Assembly (NCBI GenBank): GCA_017557405.1
Contig: JAFYYV010000009.1
Coordinates: 62,001-126,000 of the forward strand
Reading direction: 5' to 3'
From: Prevotella sp.
GTDB taxonomy: Bacteria; Bacteroidota; Bacteroidia; Bacteroidales; Bacteroidaceae
DNA: 64,000 nucleotides
Made by a program: the position numbers and the translations under genes. Shown here piece after piece: positions 24,252 through 32,963 of the stretch. The notes under the pieces were generated by a model. The model did not search any database. It had not been told where the DNA came from and saw only the letters and a program-made list of their open reading frames with translations. Position 1 is the stretch's first letter. Each line of letters opens with the position of its first letter.

Positions 24252-25427
24252 ATGGCTGAATCGAATTTCGTTGACTACGTGAAGATTTTGTGCCGCTCTG
24301 GAAAGGGCGGTAGGGGAAGCATGCACCTGAAGCATGTGAAATACAACTACAACGGTGGTCCAGACGGTGGAGATGGCGGCAAGGGTGGCAGTGTTATCCT
24401 GCGCGGTAACCACAACTATTGGACGTTGTTGCACCTGAAGTACCAGCGGCACGTGTTTGCTGAACATGGTGGCAATGGTGGAAAAGACAAATGTCACGGC
24501 ACCAACGGAAAGGACGAATATATCGATGTGCCGCCTGGAACGGTGGTGTATAACGCTGAGACGGGAAAGTTCGTCTGCGACATCAACTACGATGGTCAGG
24601 AGGTCGTGCTGCTGAAAGGTGGACGCGGAGGATTGGGCAACTTCCAGTTCCGCACGGCTACCAACCAGGCTCCTCGCTTCGCACAACCGGGTGAGCCGAT
24701 GGAGGAGATGACTGTTATCCTTGAACTGAAGCTGTTGGCTGATGTAGGATTGGTGGGATTCCCCAACGCAGGCAAGTCGACATTGGTGTCGGCATTGTCG
24801 AACGCCCGTCCGAAAATCGCCAACTATCCCTTCACCACCATGGAGCCATCGCTAGGCATCGTGGGCTATCGCGACAACAAATCGTTTGTGATGGCCGACA
24901 TTCCGGGCATCATCGAGGGTGCCAGCGAAGGACGTGGCTTGGGCTTGCGTTTCCTTCGTCATATTGAACGAAATTCGCTATTGCTCTTCATGGTGCCTGG
25001 CGATACCGACGACATCAAACTCGAATATGAGATATTGTTGAACGAACTCAAGAAGTTCAATCCTGATATGCTGGGGAAGCATCGGGTTTTGGCCGTGACG
25101 AAGTGCGACCTGCTCGATGACGAACTGATGGACATGCTTCGCGAGACGTTGCCCGACGACCTTCCTGTGGTGTTCATATCAGCTGTTACTGGCTTTGGAT
25201 TGACGGAGTTGAAGGACGTCCTTTGGGAAGAGTTGAACTCCGAGAGCAACAAACTGGAGGTCATCACTTCGACCGACTCACTCATCCATCGCGACAAGGA
25301 CATGAGTCGCTTAGCGAAAGAGATGGAGGCCGAGGGTGAAGACGAGGAGATTGTCTTCATTAAGGATGACGATATCGAAGATATTGAGGATATCGAGGAC
25401 TTTGAATACGAGGACACGGAAGAATGA
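24252..25427 (+). CDS. obgE: GTPase ObgE/CgtA
   Basis: A 391-residue ribosome-associated GTPase involved in large-subunit assembly and stress control. The glycine-rich Obg fold occupies about 1-160 ([18 protein letters not shown]). The G domain holds G1 GFPNAGKST (169-177), [16 protein letters not shown] as the G3 region, TKCDLLDD as G4 and SAVTGFG as G5. The tail is very acidic ([20 protein letters not shown]), as in other Bacteroidetes Obg proteins. The stop overlaps pgeF by 4 nt. Confidence 0.96.
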   Translation: MAESNFVDYVKILCRSGKGGRGSMHLKHVKYNYNGGPDGGDGGKGGSVILRGNHNYWTLLHLKYQRHVFAEHGGNGGKDKCHGTNGKDEYIDVPPGTVVYNAETGKFVCDINYDGQEVVLLKGGRGGLGNFQFRTATNQAPRFAQPGEPMEEMTVILELKLLADVGLVGFPNAGKSTLVSALSNARPKIANYPFTTMEPSLGIVGYRDNKSFVMADIPGIIEGASEGRGLGLRFLRHIERNSLLLFMVPGDTDDIKLEYEILLNELKKFNPDMLGKHRVLAVTKCDLLDDELMDMLRETLPDDLPVVFISAVTGFGLTELKDVLWEELNSESNKLEVITSTDSLIHRDKDMSRLAKEMEAEGEDEEIVFIKDDDIEDIEDIEDFEYEDTEE

Positions 25428-26239
25428 GACCACGCCTGACACGTTATCCTGTTTATGGGACGAATGGCGGGGTTGAGGTGTTCTCGACGACGCGTCATGG
25501 TGGCGTGAGTGTGGGCAATCATGGCACGTTCAACATCAACGGATACTGTGGCGACCTGCCAGAGAACATCCTGACGAACAAGAAGTTGTTGGCGGATGAA
25601 TTGGGCATCGACGTGCAGCATATCATCATGCCACATCAGACGCATGGAACAGTGGCGCGATGCATTGATGCAGATTTTCTAAACAAATCCGAGGAGGAAC
25701 GCCGGCTATTGTTGGAAGGTGTGGACGCTGTGTTCACAGATCTCCCTTGCATCTGTGTAGGTGTCTCTACCGCTGACTGCATTCCTGTTCTTCTTTATGA
25801 CCCGCTGCAAGGTGTGGTTGCTGCCGTGCATGCGGGGTGGCGAGGAACGGTGGCACGAATTGCAGGGAAGACCATCAAGGCTATGGCGGAAGCATTCGGT
25901 TGCGCTTCCAACGACATGGTTGCATGGATTGGTCCTGGCATCTCAATAGATGCGTTTGAAGTGGGCGATGAAGTCTATGACACCTTTGTCGATGCGGGGT
26001 TCGACATGCAAGGTATCGCGCAGAGGTTTCCGGCTGCCGACTCTATGGCGGCAGATGGTTGCAAATGGCATGTTGATTTAGTGGAATGCAACCGTCGCCA
26101 ATTAGTGGAGGCTGGCGTTGACGAGCATAGTATTTATGTCAGTGGCATTTGCACATTCAACAACTGCACCGATTATTTCTCTGCTCGTCGGTTGGGCATC
26201 AACAGCGGACGAATCTATTCGGGCATCTTGCTAAAATGA
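25424..26239 (+). CDS. pgeF: Peptidoglycan editing factor PgeF (YfiH family)
   Basis: A 271-residue protein of the DUF152/YfiH family, a purine-nucleoside-phosphorylase-like fold now linked to removal of L-Ser-containing muropeptide precursors; earlier called laccase. Metal-site residues are visible in MPHQTHG, in [14 protein letters not shown] and in [13 protein letters not shown]. Length is normal. It is translationally coupled to obgE (ATGA) and precedes a LytM-family gene, so two genes of this unit touch the cell wall. Confidence 0.93.
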   Translation: MRPRLTRYPVYGTNGGVEVFSTTRHGGVSVGNHGTFNINGYCGDLPENILTNKKLLADELGIDVQHIIMPHQTHGTVARCIDADFLNKSEEERRLLLEGVDAVFTDLPCICVGVSTADCIPVLLYDPLQGVVAAVHAGWRGTVARIAGKTIKAMAEAFGCASNDMVAWIGPGISIDAFEVGDEVYDTFVDAGFDMQGIAQRFPAADSMAADGCKWHVDLVECNRRQLVEAGVDEHSIYVSGICTFNNCTDYFSARRLGINSGRIYSGILLK

Positions 26240-26263
26240 GTTTTTGAATCTATCACTTAGCCT

Positions 26264-27508
26264 ATGAATAAAATCCGATTTTGCCTTTATAGTGTGGCGT
26301 TGGCTCTGTGGCCGTCGTTGGCTGACGCGCAAATCAAGGACTTTACACCTGCCGAAATGCAGTCGATTAGTGTCCCTACACCAGGGTTGTTCGACAGTAG
26401 TACGACTCTTACCATTGATTTTACGGACATGGTGCAGGGAACCTACTCATTTCCATTGCCCGTGGGAAAGGCGCAGTTGAGCGACAATCGTGCGAGTCTT
26501 GTGATCGAAACGAAGAAAGGGGACGCTGTGAAGGCGATGTTTGACGGTGTAGTACGTCTGTCGAAGAACAACCCTCCATACGGAAACGTGATTGTCGTAC
26601 GTCATGATAACGGTTTGGAAACGGTGTACAGCTATAACGCGCAGAATCTGGTGAAGGTAGGCGATAAGGTGAAGGCTGGTCAGACGATTGCCATCGTGGG
26701 AGGTGAGGGTATTCGTACGTTCTGCGATTTTGGCATCATGATCAATGGCCGTCGTGTGAATCCCAGTACTATCGTGGAGGTGCAGAGTCATCGCTTGCGC
26801 AGGCAAAAGGTGACGTTCACGAAGAATGGCCCGCGCATCAGCATCAAGACCGTTCGTGAGCCATGGTCTCCTTTGTCAAAGCCCGACGTGGACGCTTTTG
26901 CCAAGTCGAAGACCATCAGATGGAATCTGCGTGAGACGCCGAATGACATGTGGTCGTATCCGCTTCGTGGCTGTCATGTCATCAGCCCTTATAATCATCA
27001 GCGGGCGGGATACAAGCACACGGGCGTAGACTTGAAAACCAAGCCCAACGACAATGTGCGTGCCGCATTCGATGGCATTGTCATCTCGTCTGGGCCTGCA
27101 ACGGGTTACGGCAATTGTATCAAGGTGAAACATGGCAACGGATTGATGACGCTCTACGGCCATCAGTCGAAGAACCTCGTGAAAACGGGAGAGCGAGTGA
27201 AGGCTGGCCAGGTGATAGGTTTGACGGGGCGTACGGGGCGTGCCACCACAGAACATCTGCATTTCGAGGTATTTTTCTGCGACCACCGCTATAATCCCGA
27301 GATTCTTTTCAACCACGATACTCAGCAGTTGCAGAATGTCACGTTAACCATCGACAAGAACGGCAATGTAACGTCGAAAAAGAACGTATCTCCAACTCCG
27401 AAGATTAATAGTGCCCCGACTACGAAGAAGAACAATAACGTAACTTCAAAGAAGAATGGAAACTCGACATCGAAGAAAAATGGGAAGGTAACTCCGAAGA
27501 AAAAATGA
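26264..27508 (+). CDS. Tandem LytM (M23) protein, first domain degenerate
   Basis: A 414-residue exported protein with a signal peptide (about 1-22). It holds two M23-like domains. The first (about 60-175) keeps the fold words VKAMFDGVVRL, YGNVIVVRHDNGLETVYSY and VGDKVKAGQTIAIVGG, but lacks HxxxD, the YxH and HLHFE. The second (about 245-350) has HTGVD, LYGHQ and TEHLHFEVFF, so zinc ligands are complete and it should be an active endopeptidase. A basic 60-residue tail repeats TSKKNGN-like words. It may cleave cross-links, with the first domain as a regulator or binder. Last gene of the hpt operon. Confidence 0.88.
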   Translation: MNKIRFCLYSVALALWPSLADAQIKDFTPAEMQSISVPTPGLFDSSTTLTIDFTDMVQGTYSFPLPVGKAQLSDNRASLVIETKKGDAVKAMFDGVVRLSKNNPPYGNVIVVRHDNGLETVYSYNAQNLVKVGDKVKAGQTIAIVGGEGIRTFCDFGIMINGRRVNPSTIVEVQSHRLRRQKVTFTKNGPRISIKTVREPWSPLSKPDVDAFAKSKTIRWNLRETPNDMWSYPLRGCHVISPYNHQRAGYKHTGVDLKTKPNDNVRAAFDGIVISSGPATGYGNCIKVKHGNGLMTLYGHQSKNLVKTGERVKAGQVIGLTGRTGRATTEHLHFEVFFCDHRYNPEILFNHDTQQLQNVTLTIDKNGNVTSKKNVSPTPKINSAPTTKKNNNVTSKKNGNSTSKKNGKVTPKKK

Positions 27509-27528
27509 CGGGTACAAAAACAACTCAA

Positions 27529-27565
27529 CCACGAATCTCACAGTGAAAAACGTGAGGTCCGTGGC
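27529..27565. terminator. Candidate hairpin between convergent genes
   Basis: CCACG...CTCAC-loop-GTGAG...CGTGG, 21 nt after the LytM stop. The minus strand has TTGAGTTGTTTTTG after the stem, so it suits the minus-strand unit better than the plus one. Confidence 0.45.
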
Positions 27566-27588
27566 TGAATGGTTATTCCACTCAACGA

Positions 27589-27783
27589 TTATTTCTTGTG
27601 ACGGTTGGCTCGCTGCTCACGATATTTAGCCTTTTGTCTGGCTGCTCCAGAGCCGTGGGCACCCGTGATGTATTGCTTCTTCTTGGCTTTGGTTTTCACC
27701 TTCCCATTGTTGGTGTTTTCTTTTTTCTCCCCACCGCGTTTGAAGGAAATACCATTCTCCAAGATGCTTTGAAAATCGTCCAT
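27589..27783 (-). CDS. Small basic protein downstream of the AICAR transformylase gene
   Basis: A 64-residue frame from the ATG at 27783 (an upstream ATG at 27813 adds ten residues and overlaps the transformylase stop by 4 nt). An acidic N-terminus (MDDFQSILENG) is followed by a very Lys/Arg-rich body ending in ANRHKK. I do not recognise it. The tight placement after the transformylase gene and before a hairpin supports a real gene, but composition alone could also arise by chance. Confidence 0.5.
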   Translation of the reverse strand: MDDFQSILENGISFKRGGEKKENTNNGKVKTKAKKKQYITGAHGSGAARQKAKYREQRANRHKK

Positions 27784-27809
27784 ATATTCTCCTTTCTTAA
27801 TTGTGGAAA

Positions 27810-28997
27810 TCAATGGTGGAACAAACGTACGCCCGTGAAGGCCATGGCGATATCATATTTGTCGCAGGTCATGATGACATGGTCGTCGCGTACGGAACCA
27901 CCAGCCTGTGCGATGTACTGCACACCACTCTTATGGGCGCGCTCGATGTTGTCGCCGAAGGGGAAGAATGCGTCACTACCCAATGCTACAGCCGTATTCT
28001 GGGCAATCCATTCGCGCTTTTCTTCACGAGTCAACACTTCGGGCTTCTCCTTAAAGAACAGTTGCCAAGTACCCTCAGCCAACACATCGTCGTGGTCGTC
28101 GCTGATGTACACATCGATGGTATTGTCGCGGTCGGCACGGCGGATTCCGTCAATGAAGGGCAATGCCATTACTTTCGGATGCTGACGCAACCACCAGATG
28201 TCAGCCTTGTTACCAGCTAAGCGTGTGCAGTGGATGCGACTTTGCTGACCGGCTCCGATGCCGATGGCTTGACCGTCTTTCACGTAGCAGACGCTGTTCG
28301 ACTGTGTGTATTTCAGAGTGATGAGGCTGATGATAAGATCGCGTCGTGCCTCAGGACTGAAAGTCTTGTTTTGTGTGGGGATGTTTTGGAAGAGGGCATC
28401 GTCGTCGAGACGGATCTCGTTGCGTCCCTGCTCGAATGTGATACCGAACACTTGCTTGCGTTCGATAGGTTCGGGGGTGTATGACGGATCTATCTTGATG
28501 ACATTATAGGTACCCTTGCGCTTGGCTTTCAGTATTTCGATAGCCTCGGGTGTATAGTCGGGGGCGATGACGCCATCGCTCACTTCGCGTTTGATGATGA
28601 GAGCGGTGGTGGCGTCGCAGGTGTCGCTCAATGCGATGAAGTCACCATAGCTAGACATACGGTCTGCTCCACGAGCACGAGCGTAGGCGCAAGCGATGGG
28701 GCTCTCATCAAGAGCGGGGATGTCGTCGACAAAGTAGATTTTCTTCAGTGTGTCGCTCATAGGAAGGCCCACGGCGGCACCAGCAGGTGAGACGTGCTTG
28801 AACGATGCTGCAGAAGGCAGACCTGTGGCTTGGCGTAACTCTTTCACGAGTTGCCAGGAGTTCAGCGCGTCAAGGAAATTGATGTAGCCTGGGCGTCCGT
28901 TAATCACTTCGATGGGCAATTCGCCCTCGCCGTCCATAAAGATGCGTGAGGGTTTTTGGTTCGGATTACATCCGTACTTCAGTTGTAATTCTTTCAT
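27810..28997 (-). CDS. purH: Stand-alone AICAR transformylase (PurH C-terminal half), ATIC-like
   Basis: A 395-residue protein holding only the AICARFT domain: it formylates AICAR with 10-formyl-THF, the ninth step of purine synthesis. The catalytic Lys-His pair is in ASFKHVSPAGAAVG; ARGADRMSSYGDF, TQSNSVCYVKDGQAIGIGAG and QQSRIHCTRLAG follow. Compared from memory, these stretches resemble animal ATIC more than the usual bacterial PurH, which has FKHTNPCGVA-like words. There is no IMP cyclohydrolase domain here; that half is the gene at 48460-49056. A minus-strand TACCTTTG lies at 29033-29040, 36 bp upstream. Confidence 0.9.
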   Translation of the reverse strand: MKELQLKYGCNPNQKPSRIFMDGEGELPIEVINGRPGYINFLDALNSWQLVKELRQATGLPSAASFKHVSPAGAAVGLPMSDTLKKIYFVDDIPALDESPIACAYARARGADRMSSYGDFIALSDTCDATTALIIKREVSDGVIAPDYTPEAIEILKAKRKGTYNVIKIDPSYTPEPIERKQVFGITFEQGRNEIRLDDDALFQNIPTQNKTFSPEARRDLIISLITLKYTQSNSVCYVKDGQAIGIGAGQQSRIHCTRLAGNKADIWWLRQHPKVMALPFIDGIRRADRDNTIDVYISDDHDDVLAEGTWQLFFKEKPEVLTREEKREWIAQNTAVALGSDAFFPFGDNIERAHKSGVQYIAQAGGSVRDDHVIMTCDKYDIAMAFTGVRLFHH

Positions 28998-29098
28998 AAA
29001 GTTGAATTTCGGGAATATTTCTTTTGCGACTGCAAAGGTACGAATAATTGACGTAATAAACGAACAAAACGCGAAGTTTTCATCGACTTTGCTGCATA

Positions 29099-29128
29099 CA
29101 AAAAAAGACGGCCTCGAAAGACCGTCTT
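29099..29128 (-). terminator. Intrinsic terminator after the ferredoxin gene
   Basis: On the minus strand AAGACGG (complement of 29122-29128) pairs with CCGTCTT (complement of 29105-29111), followed by a T run (complement of 29100-29106). Confidence 0.8.
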
Positions 29129-29159
29129 GTATTCGTGTGACTATGAATCACCCATCCAA

Positions 29160-29327
29160 TTAAGGAAGGCTGATAGCCTCGTTGGGACATACGTCAGCAC
29201 ATGTTCCACACTCTGTGCAGACTTCAGGGTCAATTGAATAGATGTCGCCCTCAGAGATTGCTCCTGCGGGGCATTCATCAATACAGGTTCCGCATGCGAT
29301 GCAGTCCTCACTAATTACATAAGCCAT
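29160..29327 (-). CDS. Ferredoxin, 2[4Fe-4S], 55 residues
   Basis: A 55-residue protein, small enough to be missed by length cut-offs. It carries two complete cluster motifs: CIACGTCIDECP at about 9-20 and CTECGTCADVCP at about 37-48. Between them lies the usual GAISEGD segment, and after the second NEAI. A classical clostridial-type ferredoxin carrying electrons for cytoplasmic redox enzymes such as pyruvate:ferredoxin oxidoreductase. It is a single gene with its own -7 element (29396-29403) and terminator. Confidence 0.95.
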   Translation of the reverse strand: MAYVISEDCIACGTCIDECPAGAISEGDIYSIDPEVCTECGTCADVCPNEAISLP

Positions 29328-29395
29328 AGTTATTCAAATTTTTATTGTTAATACTTTAATTATTTGTCGGTACTTATACCGTCTTTTGGACGTTG

Positions 29396-29403
29396 CAAAG
29401 ATA
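29396..29403 (-). promoter_or_regulatory. -7 element for the ferredoxin gene
   Basis: The minus strand reads TATCTTTG, about 70 nt upstream of the ferredoxin ATG. It gives a leader long enough for regulation, though I see no obvious structure in it. Confidence 0.5.
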
Positions 29404-29514
29404 CAAAAGTTATTTCAAATACCTATAATTGGGTATAACTTTTCACATAATTTATATTTCTTCTTATTTGACCCCAGCGCAATAAGATGGCGTTTCGAAC
29501 GTTTATATTATAAA

Positions 29515-30261
29515 ATGAGAAGATTATTGTTATCAATCATCGTGTGTCTGCTTGCTTTCTGTGGTTTGCAGGCACAAGAAAGGACGGTACAGAATCGCCC
29601 CTATACTGATTTGCGTACGTTCCACTTTGGAATTCATGCGGGTTTTCATGTGCAAGACCTGGAATTCATCAATAGTGGCCCACAGGTGGTCATTGACGAG
29701 GAAGGCAACTCGATGGAGCATCTCATCACGTGCGACCAGGACAGATGGGATGGTGGTTTCAACGTAGGTGTGCTGGGTGAATTGCGCCTGAACGAGCATT
29801 TCCAGTTCCGCGTGGCACCTGCCATGTATTTCGGAACTCGCCATCTGACTTTCCGCAATTTCACCGCCGCCACGCCCGAAAGGTCTATCTTCGAGGAGAC
29901 TCAGGCCATCAAGACGGCTTATATCACGAGTGCCTTGGACTTGATTTTCGGTTCGAAACGTGCTGGCAACCACCGACCTTACATGATGTTGGGATTGAAC
30001 CCTATGATCAACCTAAGCGGAAAGGACAACGATTTCCTGAAACTGAAACGCACCGATTTGTTCCTGGAGACAGGCGTGGGGTGCGATATGTATCTGCCTT
30101 TCTTCAAACTGCGTCCCGAACTGAAGTTCATGTATGGATTGACCGATTGTCTGGACGAAAAACATGCAGACAACATCCGCGACAAGAATATGTTGGCTTA
30201 CACGAACAGCGTAAAAAAAGCACGATCGAAAATGATCGTGCTCACATTCTATTTTGAATAG
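29515..30261 (+). CDS. porT: PorT-like outer-membrane barrel protein of the type IX secretion system
   Basis: A 248-residue protein. The frame is open from 29386, but the ATG at 29515 starts a clean signal peptide (MRRLLLSIIVCLLAFCGLQAQ), so that start is chosen. The rest is a small outer-membrane barrel. RPYTDLRTFHFGIHAGFHVQDL followed by NSG reads like the N-terminal part of PorT, a type IX secretion component, and the C-terminal strand ends in Phe-Tyr-Phe-Glu. GldH and a T9SS-tailed enzyme elsewhere in the window fit. Its last 40 nt contain the terminator of the convergent gene. Confidence 0.75.
   Translation: MRRLLLSIIVCLLAFCGLQAQERTVQNRPYTDLRTFHFGIHAGFHVQDLEFINSGPQVVIDEEGNSMEHLITCDQDRWDGGFNVGVLGELRLNEHFQFRVAPAMYFGTRHLTFRNFTAATPERSIFEETQAIKTAYITSALDLIFGSKRAGNHRPYMMLGLNPMINLSGKDNDFLKLKRTDLFLETGVGCDMYLPFFKLRPELKFMYGLTDCLDEKHADNIRDKNMLAYTNSVKKARSKMIVLTFYFE
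30213..30241 (-). terminator. Minus-strand terminator inside the 3' end of porT
   Basis: GCACGATC (30220-30227) and GATCGTGC (30234-30241) form a perfect 8-bp stem with a 6-nt loop; the run of seven A at 30213-30219 is a T run on the minus strand. It ends the convergent unit 32959-30276 while coding for PorT residues on the other strand. Confidence 0.8.
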
Positions 30262-30275
30262 TGCGTGTAGGCTTC

Positions 30276-31271
30276 TTATTCATACATCTGGTAGAAACCT
30301 CCTAGACGAATTCTTTTCAGCTCTATCCCTTCTTGGCGCATCAGATAATAGTTGGACATCTCGTCAGTGTCCATGTGCTGGGTATAGATATCGAGTCCAT
30401 TCTCTCCCTTGACCACGGCCACAATGTTAGGCTCCATGTATTCATCAGGGTCATAGTTCGACCAATAGACGCGCGGCTCTCCTTCTTCTGTCACAACTTC
30501 ACAGGTATCGGTGAATATGCTTACGTCGTTGCCTTTGGCCAGCACCCATGCGGCGATGGCATATTTGTCATTGTGTTTCGTTTTCATCACGCCGAAGTTG
30601 TATTCGTCCTTGTTGCCAAAGACGCTGGAAATGCGGTTCTTCTCGATTTTCATCCCTAACAATTTCTCCACTTTCGCCACCACAGTAGCTGGGAACTCTG
30701 GTCGGTCGGGGTCTTCGGTGGTAGTGGCGTGGAATTTGAGGACGCTACGTCCCTTTAGATAGTTGGCTGAGACCAGAATGCCTTCATCATACTCACAAGG
30801 GATGAACTCACCTTCTGCAGTCGTGACTCCGAGCTTTTTCATGTATTGCTCAACAGCTTTCGCATCGGCATAGCTGTAGATTTGGCCCTTCATCAAGTCT
30901 TTGCTCTTGTATACGTATTGATTCAGATAACTGTCATCGTGCTCCAGGTTCTTGTTTTTCTCTTCCTTGTAAGTCACATCGAGTACAACATCTTTCATGA
31001 TGAACTTGGTGTATTTCTCGGGCGATTGCTTCAGTATGCGTCCTTCGTCAAGAAGGTCACCCTCGTTGAAGGGAGCAAATAGGGGCAGTCCGTTCACGCA
31101 GGAAGCAACAACGGGAGGCACATCTGCGCTCTCTTCGGCATTGGCTGCATTTTCGGTTGTGTTTTCAGTTTTCAGTGTTTCGCTGGCTGACTCGTTTTGT
31201 TGCTTGGGCTTGTCGTTGCATGCACATAGAAACGTCATGGCGGCCATGGCGAAAATAAGATTCTTTTTCAT
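30276..31271 (-). CDS. Lipoprotein of unknown function
   Basis: A 331-residue lipoprotein: signal MKKNLIFAMAAMTFLCAC with Cys18, then a Glu/Ala/Thr/Asn-rich linker (about 20-50). A mixed alpha/beta domain follows that I cannot name. No catalytic motif stands out. It follows the 5'-nucleotidase pair on the same strand by 18 nt and is probably cotranscribed. The domain start VVASCVNGLPLFAPFNEGDLL might be informative in a profile search. Confidence 0.75.
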   Translation of the reverse strand: MKKNLIFAMAAMTFLCACNDKPKQQNESASETLKTENTTENAANAEESADVPPVVASCVNGLPLFAPFNEGDLLDEGRILKQSPEKYTKFIMKDVVLDVTYKEEKNKNLEHDDSYLNQYVYKSKDLMKGQIYSYADAKAVEQYMKKLGVTTAEGEFIPCEYDEGILVSANYLKGRSVLKFHATTTEDPDRPEFPATVVAKVEKLLGMKIEKNRISSVFGNKDEYNFGVMKTKHNDKYAIAAWVLAKGNDVSIFTDTCEVVTEEGEPRVYWSNYDPDEYMEPNIVAVVKGENGLDIYTQHMDTDEMSNYYLMRQEGIELKRIRLGGFYQMYE

Positions 31272-31289
31272 GTTTATAGTGGTTTGTGG

Positions 31290-32135
31290 TTATTTCTTCT
31301 TCATGTCGAGTACCAGTTTGCCCACATAGATGGCGTGCTTGCCGTTTTGGTCAACAGGAATCGGTTTTCCGTCGAGGTTATTCACATATTCGAGAGTTGG
31401 CAGATAAGTGTGGGAATGGCCTCCCAGAACGAGGTCAACGTTGCGTGAATTCTCAATCATATAGTTGTCATCATGTCCCTTGACGGCCCAACCCAGGTGT
31501 GAGATACAGATGACAAGGTCGCACTTCAGTTTGTTTTTCAGCAGGTCGCCCATCTCATTGGCCACTTGTGCGGGATCCAGATATTTCACGCCTTGGCATT
31601 TCTGCAAGTCAACGAGTCCTTCCATCTTCGGACACAATGCGAACACACCGATCTTGATGCCTTTGCGCTTCAAGACGATGTAAGGTTTCACGAGGCCTTC
31701 CACAACGGTTCCTGTGAAGTCATAGTTGGAACAAACGATAGGGAAGTTAGCCATGCGGAAGATGCGCGCCATATTCTCCATACCGAAGTCGAACTCATGG
31801 TTGCCGATGGTAGAGGCATCGATACCCATCTCGTTCATCAATCCTATTTCCACATCGCCTTTGTAAAGCGTGTAATAAGACGAACCTTGCGAGAAATCTC
31901 CACTGTCGAAATAGAGCAAGTCAGGGTTCTTCTGTCGCTCTTCCTTGAGCATGGCGATGCGGCGAATGAAACCACCTCGTCCCGCCAACATGGTGTCGGC
32001 GAGTGCCTCACTCAGCGGGAAGATGCAACTGTGCGTGTCGTTGGTGTGCAGAATGACGAGTTGTCGACCACCTTTGGCCATGCTCGAGAGTGCTACTGTG
32101 AGCACCAAGGTTATGATGAGTGATACTTTTTTCAT
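31290..32135 (-). CDS. Metallophosphatase half of a split 5'-nucleotidase
   Basis: A 281-residue exported calcineurin-type phosphoesterase (start chosen at 32135, before the signal peptide MKKVSLIITLVLTVALSSMA). Metal-ligand motifs in order: LHTNDTHS, FDSGDFSQGS, TIGNHEFDFG, the His in CISHLGW, and LGGHSH. This is the N-terminal domain of UshA-type 5'-nucleotidases without the C-terminal substrate-binding domain, which is the neighbouring gene at 32186-32959. The two products probably pair in the periplasm to hydrolyse nucleotides. Confidence 0.9.
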   Translation of the reverse strand: MKKVSLIITLVLTVALSSMAKGGRQLVILHTNDTHSCIFPLSEALADTMLAGRGGFIRRIAMLKEERQKNPDLLYFDSGDFSQGSSYYTLYKGDVEIGLMNEMGIDASTIGNHEFDFGMENMARIFRMANFPIVCSNYDFTGTVVEGLVKPYIVLKRKGIKIGVFALCPKMEGLVDLQKCQGVKYLDPAQVANEMGDLLKNKLKCDLVICISHLGWAVKGHDDNYMIENSRNVDLVLGGHSHTYLPTLEYVNNLDGKPIPVDQNGKHAIYVGKLVLDMKKK

Positions 32136-32185
32136 GTTGTTCATTGCTTTTTCTGTTTTCTTTTTCATTTACCGAAGGACAAATG

Positions 32186-32959
32186 TCAATTTTCAATAAC
32201 TTTGATTCTTCCTTCCACGTTAGCATCGACTGCTTTCCCTTCTTTCATTTTCTCTCGGAAGTAGTCCATGATGTAGTTGCGCACATTGCTGTTTTCGTCT
32301 TGAGGTGACACCACGTCGGTCTTCTGCTTGAAAGCCGTCAAACCATCGTTGCCTTGCGCCGCATAGTCGATGGTGACGACACGGTAGGTTCGCTCGGGAG
32401 CGATTTCTTCGCCGTTCAGTCGTGCTGATAACATCTTTCCATCGGGGGTCATCGTGATTTCAACACCATGACTCACACCCTCACCTTTGCGCATGGCTAT
32501 TTGATTGAAGAGTTGCGTCACAGCATCGCCTTTGAGCGAAAGAAAGCAGATGTGATTCTCAAAAGGTGCCACATCGACAATGTTTCCTTTCGTGACTTCG
32601 CCTTCAGCGATAGCGGCTCGAATTCCTCCTATGTTGTAAACGCTGAAGTCGGGCGTTTCGTTGAAGGAACGGCTGGTCCACATCAGAATGTCGCAGAGCA
32701 AATTGGAGAGTGGACTTTCGGGTCGCACCGCCTCCAGATATTTGGCAGCTTTGCCTACGACAGGGTTCATCTCGGCATCAACCCTCTGCTTGAACGGAGC
32801 GATGAATTCCATCGCCTTAGCATCGGGGTTTGTGTCATAGTGTCGATCGACCAAAATCCTTGTGCGTTCCACACTGTTGAGTTCATAATGCGAGCGGCAA
32901 GATATTGCCACAAGAGACAGAACGATGAGTCCTGTCATGAGATTTTTTAGTTGTTTCAT
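32186..32959 (-). CDS. 5'-nucleotidase C-terminal domain lipoprotein
   Basis: A 257-residue lipoprotein (signal MKQLKNLMTGLIVLSLVAISC). It has only the 5_nucleotid_C domain: LSNLLCDILMW, FSVYNIGGIRAAIAEGEVTKG and RTYRVVTIDYAAQGNDGL, the residues that hold the base and ribose in UshA. The frame is open to 33067, but the -7 element TATCTTTG (minus strand, 32964-32971) ends 4 nt before the ATG at 32959, which excludes the longer form. It is the first gene of the unit; the phosphatase half follows after 50 nt. Confidence 0.88.
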   Translation of the reverse strand: MKQLKNLMTGLIVLSLVAISCRSHYELNSVERTRILVDRHYDTNPDAKAMEFIAPFKQRVDAEMNPVVGKAAKYLEAVRPESPLSNLLCDILMWTSRSFNETPDFSVYNIGGIRAAIAEGEVTKGNIVDVAPFENHICFLSLKGDAVTQLFNQIAMRKGEGVSHGVEITMTPDGKMLSARLNGEEIAPERTYRVVTIDYAAQGNDGLTAFKQKTDVVSPQDENSNVRNYIMDYFREKMKEGKAVDANVEGRIKVIEN

Positions 32960-32963
32960 GCTA

